DNA from: Rhynchopus euleeides
Taxonomy: Eukaryota; Euglenozoa; Diplonemea; Diplonemida; Diplonemidae
NCBI GenBank assembly: GCA_963210315.1
Contig: OY723267.1
Location: 2,159,646-2,223,645 of the forward strand
DNA length: 64,000 bases
Reading direction: 5' to 3'
Positions within the stretch are counted from its first letter, which is position 1. Each line of letters opens with the position of its first letter. The position numbers and the translations under genes were made by a program. Positions 44,000 to 54,500 of the stretch are shown here, one piece after another. The notes beneath the pieces are model-generated. The model had not been told where the DNA came from and did no database searches. It was given only the letters and a program-made list of their open reading frames with translations.

Positions 44000-45077
44000 C
44001 AGGGGGGGGCGAATAGTATTACCTAAAGGGGGGTCACAGCTATTGTTTACCTGGCTTCATGTAAATAGTAGATGTGCATGTAAATAATAGCTGTGAATAA
44101 TATTCACTGTAAACAATACGTGTAAATGATTTTACACGCACGTACTGTTTACATAGTTCAGCATTTTTTTTCGAAACCTGTGCGGAATCGCGATTTTCCA
44201 CTTCCATTGTCCTTTTCGGACTCCGTGCGGATCGTAGTGGGGTCATTTTGGTGGTATCGGTGCCAAGATTCATCCATGAAATGTTGGTCTGATTCAGTGA
44301 CTGGGAGGCAGCTAGCCCACCACACCACCCACCCAGGCGGGACCCCCTCACCGGGCTTTCCAAACCCGGTTCTTTTGAACGTTTGGAACCTGCGCGGATC
44401 CTGGTGGGGTCACTTTGGTGACAGAGGCACCAAGTCTCACTCCTCAGAGCACCTTGGAAATATTTTTGAACCCCCCGAAAAATAAAATAATTGCACGTAA
44501 ATAATAATCGGATGTAAACAATACATGTAAATAATTTTATGTAAACAATACCTGTAGGTAAACAATAGTCGTGAGGGGGGTTTAGTTGAATAGTATTACG
44601 GTGCCAAATAGTATTACTTATTTTTCTGGGGCTCTGGGGCATGTTTTTGGTGACTCTAAGTACGGGGTGCAGATAGGCACCCCACGTCCAAAATGACCCC
44701 ACCACGATCCGCACAGATTCCAAACGTTCAAACGAACGGTGTTTTGGCAAATCTGAGAGGGGGGTCATGCTGGGTGGGTGGTATGGGTGGGCAAGCTGCC
44801 TCCCAGTCACCTTTTCCCTTCACAAGTGCCTGAACCCGACCCGCATTTCATGGGTGAAGCTTGGCACTTGAGCCACCAAAATGACCCCACTACGATCCGC
44901 ACGGATTCCGAAAAGTGCAATAGAACGGGAGCCCCCTCGAAACGCCCCTTTTCACGAATTTTGGAGTAGTACTACTACGTAATACTATTTGGCCACCCCC
45001 AAAAATATACCTTTTTTGGGGGGGGTCAAATATACAGGTTGGTTCGCCGAATAGTATTACGTAGTAATACTATTCGC
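44000..45077. mobile_element. Inverted-repeat element E4, TA-flanked
   Basis: TA at 43998-43999 and 45078-45079. The ends are CAGGGGGGGGCGAATAGTAT and its complement. Subterminal DNA is rich in TGTAAACAATA and TGTAAATAATA motifs in both orientations (44050-44155 and 44494-44575). The middle contains direct and inverted copies of the ~165-base unit also found in E3. There is no coding frame of note. It is a non-autonomous DNA element. Confidence 0.75.
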
Positions 45078-45079
45078 CC

Positions 45080-46407
45080 CCCCCCTGTAAATGATCGGGG
45101 GAGAGAGGGGGGGGGGGTGCGAGAGGCACGGCTGAACTTTAAAAAAAATAGGTATTTTCAGGCAGGTCTTCCCCCTCCAGGCTGTGATAATCGTGCCAAA
45201 ACTACGGCACTTTGTGTGAGGCTATGTTGCAGAGCGCTGCCACCCTCCAGTGGCCCTAGAGCGTTGCGGGGTCGCCCGTTGGGCGCTTCTTTGTTCAACC
45301 AGAATGCGGCACACCCTCTTGTTGCAGGGCAGGCACAGGAAGGTGCGCCCCTCCCCTACACACAACCCACTGGGTCCCCACCTCTCTCTGTGGGCAGTTC
45401 GGCAGAGCCGGGGTAATGTTAATTCAACGCAACCCCTTCAGCACCCTCTGCGATGCAGCACGTGTCCACCATCGCAGCAGGGACACACGCTGTCGGGCGA
45501 TTCTCTGTGGTTCTTTTGTGCCACTCCGACCAGGCCTGCGCACAGCCCCAAGACCTCCCTCCCACGCGATGTGTGCGCTCGAGCCTTGCTGTTTTGGTCC
45601 AGATTTGTTTCTTCCTCACCCGCCAGGGCGTGTTGCGACGTATTGGGCACTGCTTCACATATGCCTATTTTTTAACCCAGTCCCAGCCCCCGACTGACGC
45701 GTTGTGATCGCATGGGAAGGTGTCTTGATGGGCTGGATCCATCTGCTTTGAAACCTTTGGAATCTTGCCCTCACCCCACCTCCCCACTCTGCGTGAGGGG
45801 GGAGGGAGGCGAGGGCCCCCTGCCGTTTCCAACATTTTCATCTCTTCTCAGCAAAGGTATACCCCACCCCACCCATCCCCCTCGATTCCTCCCTTCCACC
45901 GCTCTCCACCTCGCTTCCCACCCCCCCCCCCCCCCTTACCATTTTATCTTGCTTGTCTGCCGTTCGTTCCGGTCCGAGTAGTTTCATTTCTGGCGATTCT
46001 TCTTTATTTTCTTATGTTGTTCTACTGCTTGTCTGCAGGTGGCCACCTGTGTAGTCGGGGTGGCAGATCTGCGAAAGGTCAAACGTTGTCGCATGTCGCA
46101 TCGAACAATCCCAGCGGAGAAGAGGAAATGTGTGGCGCTGGGTGGTGGGGGGGGGGGTGTGAGGGGGGAGGGGACAGAACCCACCATCACACTCATCCCT
46201 GGTTCACGCTGATGAGTTCGGCAGGACGGCATGATTCCAAACGGGTGGAGGGGAGGGGTAGGTGGGGATATCTCTTTTTTTTGGCTCGTGTTGAGTTGGG
46301 CATCTGTGGAGTCAAAGAAATACGCCATTCCTTGTCTTGTGCCACGCCCCTGTGTCACCTGAGCTATCGCGCTGTGTTGCCCCCACTCCCCATAGTTTTA
46401 AAAGGAA
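45080..46407. other. Intergenic region, no gene seen
   Basis: C- and CT-rich DNA with a C run at 45921-45937 and a G run near 46148-46157. Frames at 45250-45675 and 45765-46421 are compositionally odd and show no domain. Confidence 0.6.
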
Positions 46408-46409
46408 TA

Positions 46410-46754
46410 CCGTATACGTAAATATTATGGAACGTAAATATTATGGAACGGGCCCATTTTTGGCCGGTCCGTTCCATAATATTTACGTTCCAAAATATTT
46501 ACAGGGCCAGTTGGGGACTCGGTGGTGAGGACGGCTTGCGTCAGGAATCGCGCGAAAAGTGCACGAGTAGGTCCCGTCAGGGACTCTGCATGCCGTCCGA
46601 TCACCTGGTCCAAGTCCCCGAGTCGCAGAAAGCCCTGTAAATATTATGGAACGAAAAAAATCTGGAACGCCAACCCACCAGCGTTCCAAAATATTTACGT
46701 TCCATAATATTTACGTTCCATAATATTTACGTTCCAAAATATTTACGTATACGG
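46410..46754. mobile_element. Inverted-repeat element E5 (MITE-like), TA-flanked
   Basis: TA at 46408-46409 and 46755-46756. The ends are CCGTATACGTAAATATT and its exact complement. Both ends, and an internal site near 46470-46500, carry tandem copies of ACGTAAATATTATGGA in both orientations. 345 bases, non-coding. Confidence 0.85.
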
Positions 46755-46756
46755 TA

Positions 46757-47194
46757 TATGCACGTCGCTGCCTTTCCGCTGTTTCTTGACGCCAGGCAGG
46801 GTTGGGTTACCAAGCGAGTGCCCCTTTCTCTCACTGTTTTCAGGGAGGGCGGCTCCGCCCTCCCCGACACAGTTTGTTCCAAACTTTTTGTGCCGCGCTA
46901 CGGCACCTCTCGTTTCTGAAAGGGGCTCTCACGCAACCACCTTCCTGCACTAGGTCAAGGAAAAAAGGCGCCCTGTCCCCCCACACCCCCTCTGCCACAA
47001 CACCCTGGTCCGCTTTTTCTTGTTCTGCCAGGAAAAGGGCGGGGGGTGGTGCCACGATCGCATGATGAGTATCTTTTATCGCTCTTTGGAAGAAATTTTT
47101 TTCTCAAATGATTTTGGCACTGTTGCCGCTGGCCCCTCCCCTTCGAGGCCCAGCCCCCCCCAACGCAAACGCCGAACCAGAGCTGTTTTTCTAT
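46757..47194. other. Intergenic region, no gene seen
   Basis: Includes a short inverted GCGGCTCCGCC near 46850 and GTGCCGCGCTACGGCAC at 46890-46906, both small palindromes. No coding signal. Confidence 0.55.
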
Positions 47195-47393
47195 GGGGCC
47201 CCCTCGCTACCAGTCACAGCTCTGTCACAGCTCGTCAGTCAGTGAGGGGAAGTGGGGCTGTTGCTCGCTTTTTCTCACTGAGTCACGTTGGCATGTTGGA
47301 TTAGCGAACCACATTGTCTACAGGAAGTCCACGAGAGACTAACGCACGAGAACTGACACGCTATACTGAGTCACACCTGGTAGGCAGAGCCCC
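47195..47393. repeat. Foldback repeat F, copy B, interrupted by a 78-base insert
   Basis: Starts GGGGCCCCCTCGCTACCAG and is in reverse orientation to copies A and C. The closing arm (CACACCTGGTAGGCAGAGCCCC) is displaced by an insert at 47287-47364. The insert is flanked by a 10-base direct repeat ACTGAGTCAC at 47277-47286 and 47365-47374. Confidence 0.75.
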
Positions 47394-47984
47394 ATGATTC
47401 GTTTTTTTTATTCTCTGGGGAGAGAGTCATCGCTCCGGGTGCCGAAAAAGTGGTGCGCGTTCCTCTTTTTTTTTCCCCTCTCCAAATTTCTTTTGACAAA
47501 AGTTTGTGAGAGAGAAGAGAAAAAAAATATCAACAACGCCTCTCTGAGCATCACCGAGAACTGCCAAGATAGCGATGCTCCCTCCCCTTTGAAGGTTTTT
47601 CTCTTTCTCTCTATCTCTTCCTCTTCCTCTTTCTCCTTTAATGCCATTCCGCCCACCTCAGGAACCGGCCAGTAGATCGCCTATCACCCCCGCTTCTTGC
47701 AAGCTTCCACCCCTGCTGGCTGCTTGCCGGGTGTCATCGGAGTTGATCTGCCAGTCATCCGCTGTGTGCGCGCGCCGTGTCTGTCTGCTGTGCGTGACGA
47801 TCCCCCTGCACCCCCAACACACCATCGCCACCACCACCCCCCCCCCCCCCCCCCATATGAATGAAGCTCCGGCCAGCACAGCAAGCGCGCTTGCCTCGCG
47901 GCAATCACTCTCGACCCGCATGGTGGGGGTGAGGCCAGGCCCCCACCCCCACCCTCCCCTCCATGTGTTACAAACGTATCCTGA

Positions 47985-48939
47985 TGGGGTAATACCGCCT
48001 TGGCGAATTCACAGCGTCTCCCAAAAACGAAGAACAACGCCCCAAAAATTCACAAAAAATCACAAAAACCGCGGTGCTATTTTTTGCGATTTTTTGTGAA
48101 ATGGTTTCCAATTGTGCTATTTTTTGTGATTTTTTGTGAAATGGTTCGCGATTGTGCGTCTCAGCGTATCAGTTCTCGTGCGTCGTCTTTCGTAGATGTT
48201 CTGTACGATGCGGATCCGCTAATCCAACATCGCGATTGTGCGATTTTTTGTGAAATGGTTTGAGAGCGTGTGATTTTTTGCGAAGCCTGATATTTTTTGT
48301 GACGCTTTGCTATTTTTTGCGATTTTTTGTGAAATGGTTTGAGACCCGAAGGGGGTCGGGTACCCCCCCTCTGTCCCCAGCACCAAGGGGGGTAGGGTAG
48401 GTCCCAGACACCCCAGGGCAAGGATTTGCCTTGCAGTTCGCCACTGCTTGCCGTTTCGTGGATCTCCACGACCTGTGCCGCGCACCTTCGTTAGAGCAGC
48501 GACCTCAGGGGTGGGAGATGGCGTGACCGTTGTGAGATCCAAGACGGACGCTGACACACACGGCCAATGTGCGTTGGTCCACTGCCGAGGAACCCTGAGG
48601 CAGCACTTCCTGCAGTGGCTGCAGGGTGGCACGGCCCCGGGCCGTGTTTCCCCAGCTGGCGCAGCAGATACAATGCGTACCTTCAGGAGGAGTTGGGCAT
48701 CACGTCCACCACCCTTTTTCCATAAACCCAAACCACTGCATCCGCCATTAGTGCCCAAGTGCCAGCACCGCCCAAAATGCAAGAAGGCGCAGAAAGTCGC
48801 AAAAAGTCACAAAAAGTCGCAGAAGTCGCAAAAATTCACAAAAATTCACAAATTTTGCACCGCGAAATTTTGCTATTTTTTGTGAAATTTTGTGAAATGG
48901 TTTGAGATGGTGTGAATTCGACCAGGCGGTATTACCCCA
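47985..48939. mobile_element. Inverted-repeat element E8 with 5-base duplication
   Basis: Ends TGGGGTAATACCGCC and GGCGGTATTACCCCA, the similarity continuing to GAATTCACA / TGTGAATTC. The flanks carry CCTGA on both sides (47980-47984 and 48940-48944), a likely target duplication. The left half (48060-48345) and the right end contain many copies of TTTTTTGTGAAATGGTTT-like sequence in both orientations. No transposase; superfamily uncertain. Confidence 0.75.
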
Positions 48940-49742
48940 CCTGATGATATTTTGATCTTTGTTGGCAGTGCCTGTTGTTTCTTTACACACACTCGGCCCC
49001 CCGCCCTCCGGCCCCCCACCACGTCGAGGGTGGCGGTGTGTGGAGACGGTGGTCATCTGATATTTGCTGCCAAAACAAAATCAGGGTGTGTGTTTGGTGC
49101 ACTCTACACTTGCTGCAAAAGGAGTACAGACAAATGATTTTCTGTGTGTGGCATCCTGCTAGTTGCCATTGTCGTAGAGTGGCCTGCCAGATGAGTTGTT
49201 ATGTTAGTGTTGTGGTGTGGTGTGGTGTAAATGAGTGGTGGCGATGTGCCGAGCAGGTAGCCCCTGTGCCGGATCATGGCCACTTTGTGTGAGAGTCTGC
49301 GGGTTGCCGTGTGTTTCGTAGCAAACCCGGCGTAAGTAAAACAGACAAACAAACAAGCTTCTCGCATCTTCAACGGATTGAGTGAGGCGTGTGCCGCGTG
49401 CATACAGTGGTGAGAGGACAGCATCAGAAGCAGGGCGGCCGATGTAGTTCTCCACTTGTGTGCGGGGGGTGAGTGTTTTGAGCGAAACAAAATAATGCCA
49501 GCACCGGAAGTTAACGGAAGAAACCAGAGAATGGCGGCACTGACTGAAGAGCAGCAGTGTGGAATAGCCCGGCCACATTGACAACGAGTCTCTCCCTCCT
49601 CCTCACCCCCTCCACCCCCCGCCTGTCTCTGGCCACGCGTGTGCTGCCACGCTTGCCTGCTCACACTCTCACACATCCCAACACCCCCACCCTGTCAGGA
49701 TTTTCCGAGATACACACGTTCGCATACATCAAAGGCTGTGCG
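48940..49742. other. Intergenic region and leader, no gene seen
   Basis: Includes (GTGTG) stretches near 49205 and a CT-rich run at 49585-49698 that ends in the predicted acceptor. Confidence 0.6.
49660..49698 (+). promoter_or_regulatory. Predicted acceptor AG before the small secreted protein
   Basis: A C-rich tract ending CACCCTGTCAG at 49698, 44 bases before the ATG at 49743. Confidence 0.5.
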
Positions 49743-50243
49743 ATGGCAAGGGGGCTTCTGCTTGCGTGTGCGGCATTGCTGGTTCTGGATGCGGACGCCT
49801 ACACCCAGTCTGTCTTCAATGGGAACTGGCGTGTCAAAGGTACAGATGACGTGTACACCATCGCGACAGCGAGTGACGGCGTCTACGAGCTGTTTCTCGG
49901 GGCCTCCACGGACGCGCCCAATTCCATTGGTCGGGGCTTCTTTTCGTCCAACACCCTCGCCTTCTCCAACGCGCATGGGACGGTGTACGCGGTCGGCTTC
50001 CCCGCCGCCTCCCCGACCGAGCTCACCTGGACCGACTGGGCTGTCTGGGAGAAGGTCGCGCCCATTGCGAACCCTCCGCAGACTCAGCAGCCTGCACCTA
50101 CTCCGTCTCCGCCGAGCCCCCCTCTGTCCGGTGGCGGCGTATGGATGGCCCCCGTCACGGGGGACCAGCAGAACGCGTACGCGTTTGTGTCTGCCGTCCC
50201 GATTTCCTTTCTCGGTGTTCCTGCTGGCCCCTCGTTGACGTAA
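49743..50243 (+). CDS. Small secreted protein, unknown family
   Basis: Single exon, 166 residues. The ATG at 49743 opens a signal peptide (MARGLLLACAALLVLDADA) and is the first ATG after the acceptor. The mature part begins YTQSVFNGNWRVKGTDDVY, a beta-rich stretch with GNW and DVYTIATASDGVYELF. It is followed by LTWTDWAVWEKV, a Pro/Ser/Gln linker (PAPTPSPPSPP) and a short C-terminal segment. The mature chain has no cysteine, no membrane helix and no catalytic motif. The beta-strand pattern is loosely like a small lipocalin- or avidin-type barrel, but I cannot support a family. It is likely secreted or luminal. Confidence 0.7.
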   Translation: MARGLLLACAALLVLDADAYTQSVFNGNWRVKGTDDVYTIATASDGVYELFLGASTDAPNSIGRGFFSSNTLAFSNAHGTVYAVGFPAASPTELTWTDWAVWEKVAPIANPPQTQQPAPTPSPPSPPLSGGGVWMAPVTGDQQNAYAFVSAVPISFLGVPAGPSLT

Positions 50244-51556
50244 GACGACAAGAAACATGTGTGTGCTGCCACACACTGCGCACGGCCACGTCAGGTCTGC
50301 ATCCCAACACGGCGCGAAGCCTCGAAGGCTCATCATCCCCCCATTTGCCCTCTGTTGTATGCAAGCCAAAAACGAAGCGGGTCACATCACAAGCTGATCA
50401 TTGAAGGAAAGTATCGCTCACTCCCCGGGTGTCTGCTGTTGCTACTGTGCTAATAGCTGCACACACTTTCCTTTTCCCCTTTCACTTTTCATTTTTCACT
50501 TTTCACTTCGTGAGTTCTCTTCCACCAGTGCAGTGCAGGGATACTTTTACAAAACGCATTCTTGGGAGTGAGGAGCACAGCCCCCATTCTCAGAATCGAA
50601 GCAAGGTCTCCAACACAGTGCATGTTTTTTGGTGGGTACCAAAGGGTAGCGCAATAAGGTCCACCAGGACGCTTTCCCGAGTCTGCTGTGTTTGCTGTTT
50701 GTGCTGCTGTTGTGTCTGAGCGTGGCACCAACTCCAAGACTATAGAACCCGCGTGTATGACCAAGGCAGCTCCTCTTCCCTCTTCAAACCTCCTCTTCAT
50801 TCTGTGTGCGTGCCATCCCATCAGGACTGCGATGGTCTCGGGCCTCGCCCTACTGCAGACGACAGCCCCTCTTGCTGAGGGCTGCTGTCATGATCACCTT
50901 CTAGGGTGAAGATGCAACAATGACGCCACATGTGCCTCAGCCCCCCCACACCCCACACCCACCGCATCCTGTTTCTGCTCTTTTGCGGTCTTGCAGTATG
51001 CATCATGCACCCCGCCCCCGCGTGTGCTGCCATCCTTTTTTGCTCGCACCCTCACACGTCTCAACACCCCAGGGGCACCCCGCCCCCCCCTCGCTGTCTG
51101 ATTCACACACTTACACCCGACATTCGACACGGGAGTGTTACACACACATCCACCACACTCCGCCCCCACCACAGGCACCCAGTTCAACAAAACAACCGGG
51201 TCTTGTGTACCCCACTCACCCTCACCCCCCCCCCACCCTGCCCCCTTCTTCTCAGACACACAAACCATACACACACAAACGCTCTGCTACCCCCACCCAC
51301 CCACCCCCTCCCCCCGCGCTTGTTTTGTTTCTACTATCGCTGGTTGCCCACCCCCTCTGCCTCTCTGCCCGCCCCACCCCCACCCTGCTGTAGGGCACCC
51401 AGGCACGTCCCCTGGGGCCTGGTGGTGGGTGAGGGGGTTTTCAGGGGCTATTTTCCCCCTGATCCTCCGGGACTCTCTTGAGGGCAAAGGGGTGGACATT
51501 TTTTTGGGTTGGTGTATGCATGGATGACCAACACAGGTAACGACCGCCTTGAGACG
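50244..51556. other. Intergenic region, no gene seen
   Basis: C-rich towards the right (50940-51370), with many CACACC and CCACC stretches. No domain in any frame. A short palindromic patch near 51408 (GTCCCCTGGGGCC) is unremarkable. Confidence 0.6.
51507..51536 (+). promoter_or_regulatory. Predicted acceptor AG before the LRR gene
   Basis: GATGACCAACACAG ends at 51536. An in-frame ATG at 51524 lies before it and one at 51557 after it. If this acceptor is used, translation starts at 51557. Confidence 0.35.
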
Positions 51557-54500
51557 ATGTCTTTGTCGTCTTCACCGAAGGGGAGCATTGCGAGCAGAGG
51601 GTCTCGAGGCAGGCGGACCTCCAAGCTTCCGGATATCAGCGACAAGGCGATTGTCCTCAACCTTGCCGGGTATGCCGCGAAAAACGGTTCGCTGCTTCGG
51701 GAAGGGGAGCGAGTTGTCCCGATCACTCTCAGCGGGCTCGCTTATGCGCGCCGGCGGCGCACCGAGTTGCGGAATGTGTCGTCATCCGGATTCAAGCTCT
51801 TCTCCAGCCCGCAGTCGTCGGAAAAAAAATCCCTGGACACCCTCTTCGACTGCTTCAGAGAATGCCCCAAGCTCCGCGTCCTCCAGGGGAGCTGCAGCGA
51901 AGACACGGTGGATCTAGACGATTTTATCTCGCTCACATCTCTGGAGCTCAGCAGTGTCCAGCTCGCCCACATCCTCAACCCGCCCCTCGGCATCCGCGAG
52001 GTGACACTCACCCGCAGTGTCGTGCCGGTGGAGCAGCTGGGGGAGGCTGTGACGTCGCTGACGCTTGATAGTTGCATGCAGGCGGAGCTATCCCCTGCGA
52101 GTGTGGCGCGTATGGCGTCATCTCTGACGCGCCTGACGGTGCGGGCGTCGCTGCTTCCGCCGAAGACGCTGCAGACCTTCCTGGGGGCAGACGAGTGGGT
52201 GCAGCTGCGGCATGTCGAGATGGTGCGGAATGAGCTGGACATGTTGCCCTGCCTCGCGCAGCTCCCCGAGGTGCGGCACCTCAGCCTCACGCAGAACAAG
52301 ATTCTCCAGGTGCAGAACCTGCACAAGTGTCTCAAGCTCGTCTCGCTCGACCTGAGCAACAATGAGATCGCCTCGCTGGAGGCGGATGCGGCGTCCCTCC
52401 CCCCCTCCATCACGACGCTGAACCTGTCGAAGAACCGGCTGCAGACGCTGAAGGGGCTGGCGTCCCTCCCCAGCCTGGAGTCGCTCAACGTGGCCGACAA
52501 CCAGCTCAGCCAGTGGGGGGAGGTGTACCAGCTGCTGAAGGCGAGTCCTGTGGGCCGGCTGGGGCTGAAGGACAACCCGGGGCTGCGCAAGGTGGTGCGG
52601 CAGTACCGCCCCCTCGTGGCGGGGATGGTCAACTCGGCGAGATGGAAGGCGTTCCATCTGGACGGGATGGTGCTGTCTGGGAGTGACATCAGCACGTCTT
52701 TGGTGCGTGATGTGTGCGCGCAGTTCTCTGAGTTCTTCACTGTTCCCGATTCGGCCTGCAGCGCTGTGGTATGCCTGTCTATAAAACTTCCCGGGAGGCT
52801 GGTGTGGGCGTGGGGGGGAAGTTGGTTTAGGTTGTGTGTGGGGGGCTGAGTGTGGTGGCAGCCTCTCGAAGCGCCGTGTCGCGCAACATGTTATCACACA
52901 GCGGCACGACAACAATTTGTGTTGTCAGCACACCACACCACACCACACCACTGCAGGTCATCCATGAGGACCACGCGCGTGCGCGTGTGATCGATCTGTC
53001 CCCCGATGAGGACGGTGTTGCAAGCTTCCCCAGCTGCGACCCAGAGCTGGTCTCAGCTGCATGTGCAGGAGCGTTGGTGCTCCTGGCTCACAGTTCGTAT
53101 GCCACCCCCCACCCTCACTCTCCCGTCAACATCAAGGAGGGGGCAACAGCACCTGGGGCGGTGCCCCTGAATCATCGCATCGGAACCACAGAACAAGCCA
53201 CGCAAATTCCGGCACTCTCCAACCAACCCATCTTTTGTGCTTTGTGCGGCACATCTTGAGGGGATCTCCTGTCCCCTTCAGACCCCCCCCCCCCCCACCT
53301 CCCTCCACCCCCTTCCAGGTCGTGCCCTGAAGCGTCACCCGCGCGGGGCAAAGGCAGGCAGGCCGACGGCAAGCAGAAGCGCTACAAGGTCGTCAAGAAG
53401 CTGGTCCCCAAGAAGAAGGACGACCGCCGCGCATCGGAGGACCAGCTGCAGGGCGCCCCTCCTGCTGCTGCGGCGGCGCGAGCCGATGCGGGGGACGACG
53501 TGGCGGCGGCGGTCGACTCGGAGTCCCAGCCGTCGCCATCGCGGCCCGCGCATGACAGGAGCGAAGCCTCCGAGGCAAGCGCTACCGACGGCCCTCTCAC
53601 CTCCTCCGCCGGCAACGGCAGCGCCATCAACGTGCCGCAGCCCCGCGAGCGGCTGGAGGTGGTTGTGGCGCGCAGCCTCAGCGACTCCAACGGCGAAGAC
53701 CTGCTGGCGAAGAGGGCGCAGCACGCCCTGCCCTGCGTGCTGCACGTCGACGACCCGCAGGTGGAGTCCCTCACGAGCCCCTCCTTCCTCTCCTTCGTCA
53801 GGATGGCTGCCAAGGAGATGTCGCCCCTCCTCTCCGCTGGCACCATCGTCCCACGCCTGACGCGGCTCGCCCCCGGCCCCATCCGGGGCACTGCCGCGAC
53901 GGCACGCCTGTCGCCCTCCACGGAGTTCCAGTGGGGCGACGTCGTGGTGTCCACGGCACGCGAGGCGCCACCCTGCTTCTCCGTGGCGCTGCATCCGCCG
54001 AATGATGTGTGTGGCCCGAGTGCCACACGCCTCGTTGCTGTCGATGCCACTACCACAGACACTCATCTCACCATCCGCATCCGCTCTGGGCTTGCGAGGC
54101 GCAGCACGGCGCCATCGGGTGATGGGGTTGTTGGTGATCATCTGTGTGGCGTGGATGGGGGGCTGCAGGTGACTTGGATGGAGACGTTCAAGGGTTACGG
54201 TGTGGCCGACCCTGCGGCGCGCGCAACCATCAACCTGGTCAACGTGCAGACCTGGGAGGTGGGCGAGGCGAAGCCGTGGGACGTCAAGAAGGTGACCGTC
54301 CCGCCCGGGCCCTCCCCCGACCTGCAGTTCACCACAACCTTCGGCGGAACCACGTACCTCCAGCGCAGGCAGCAGGCGGATGTCCGTGCGTCGTTCCTCT
54401 TTGCCTCTGAGATAACGCTGCTTGCAGGGTTCGAGGTGCCCAACGCACAGTATGCCGTGAAGGGGTGGGTTGGGTTGGGTTGGGGTTGGGCTGCCATCGC

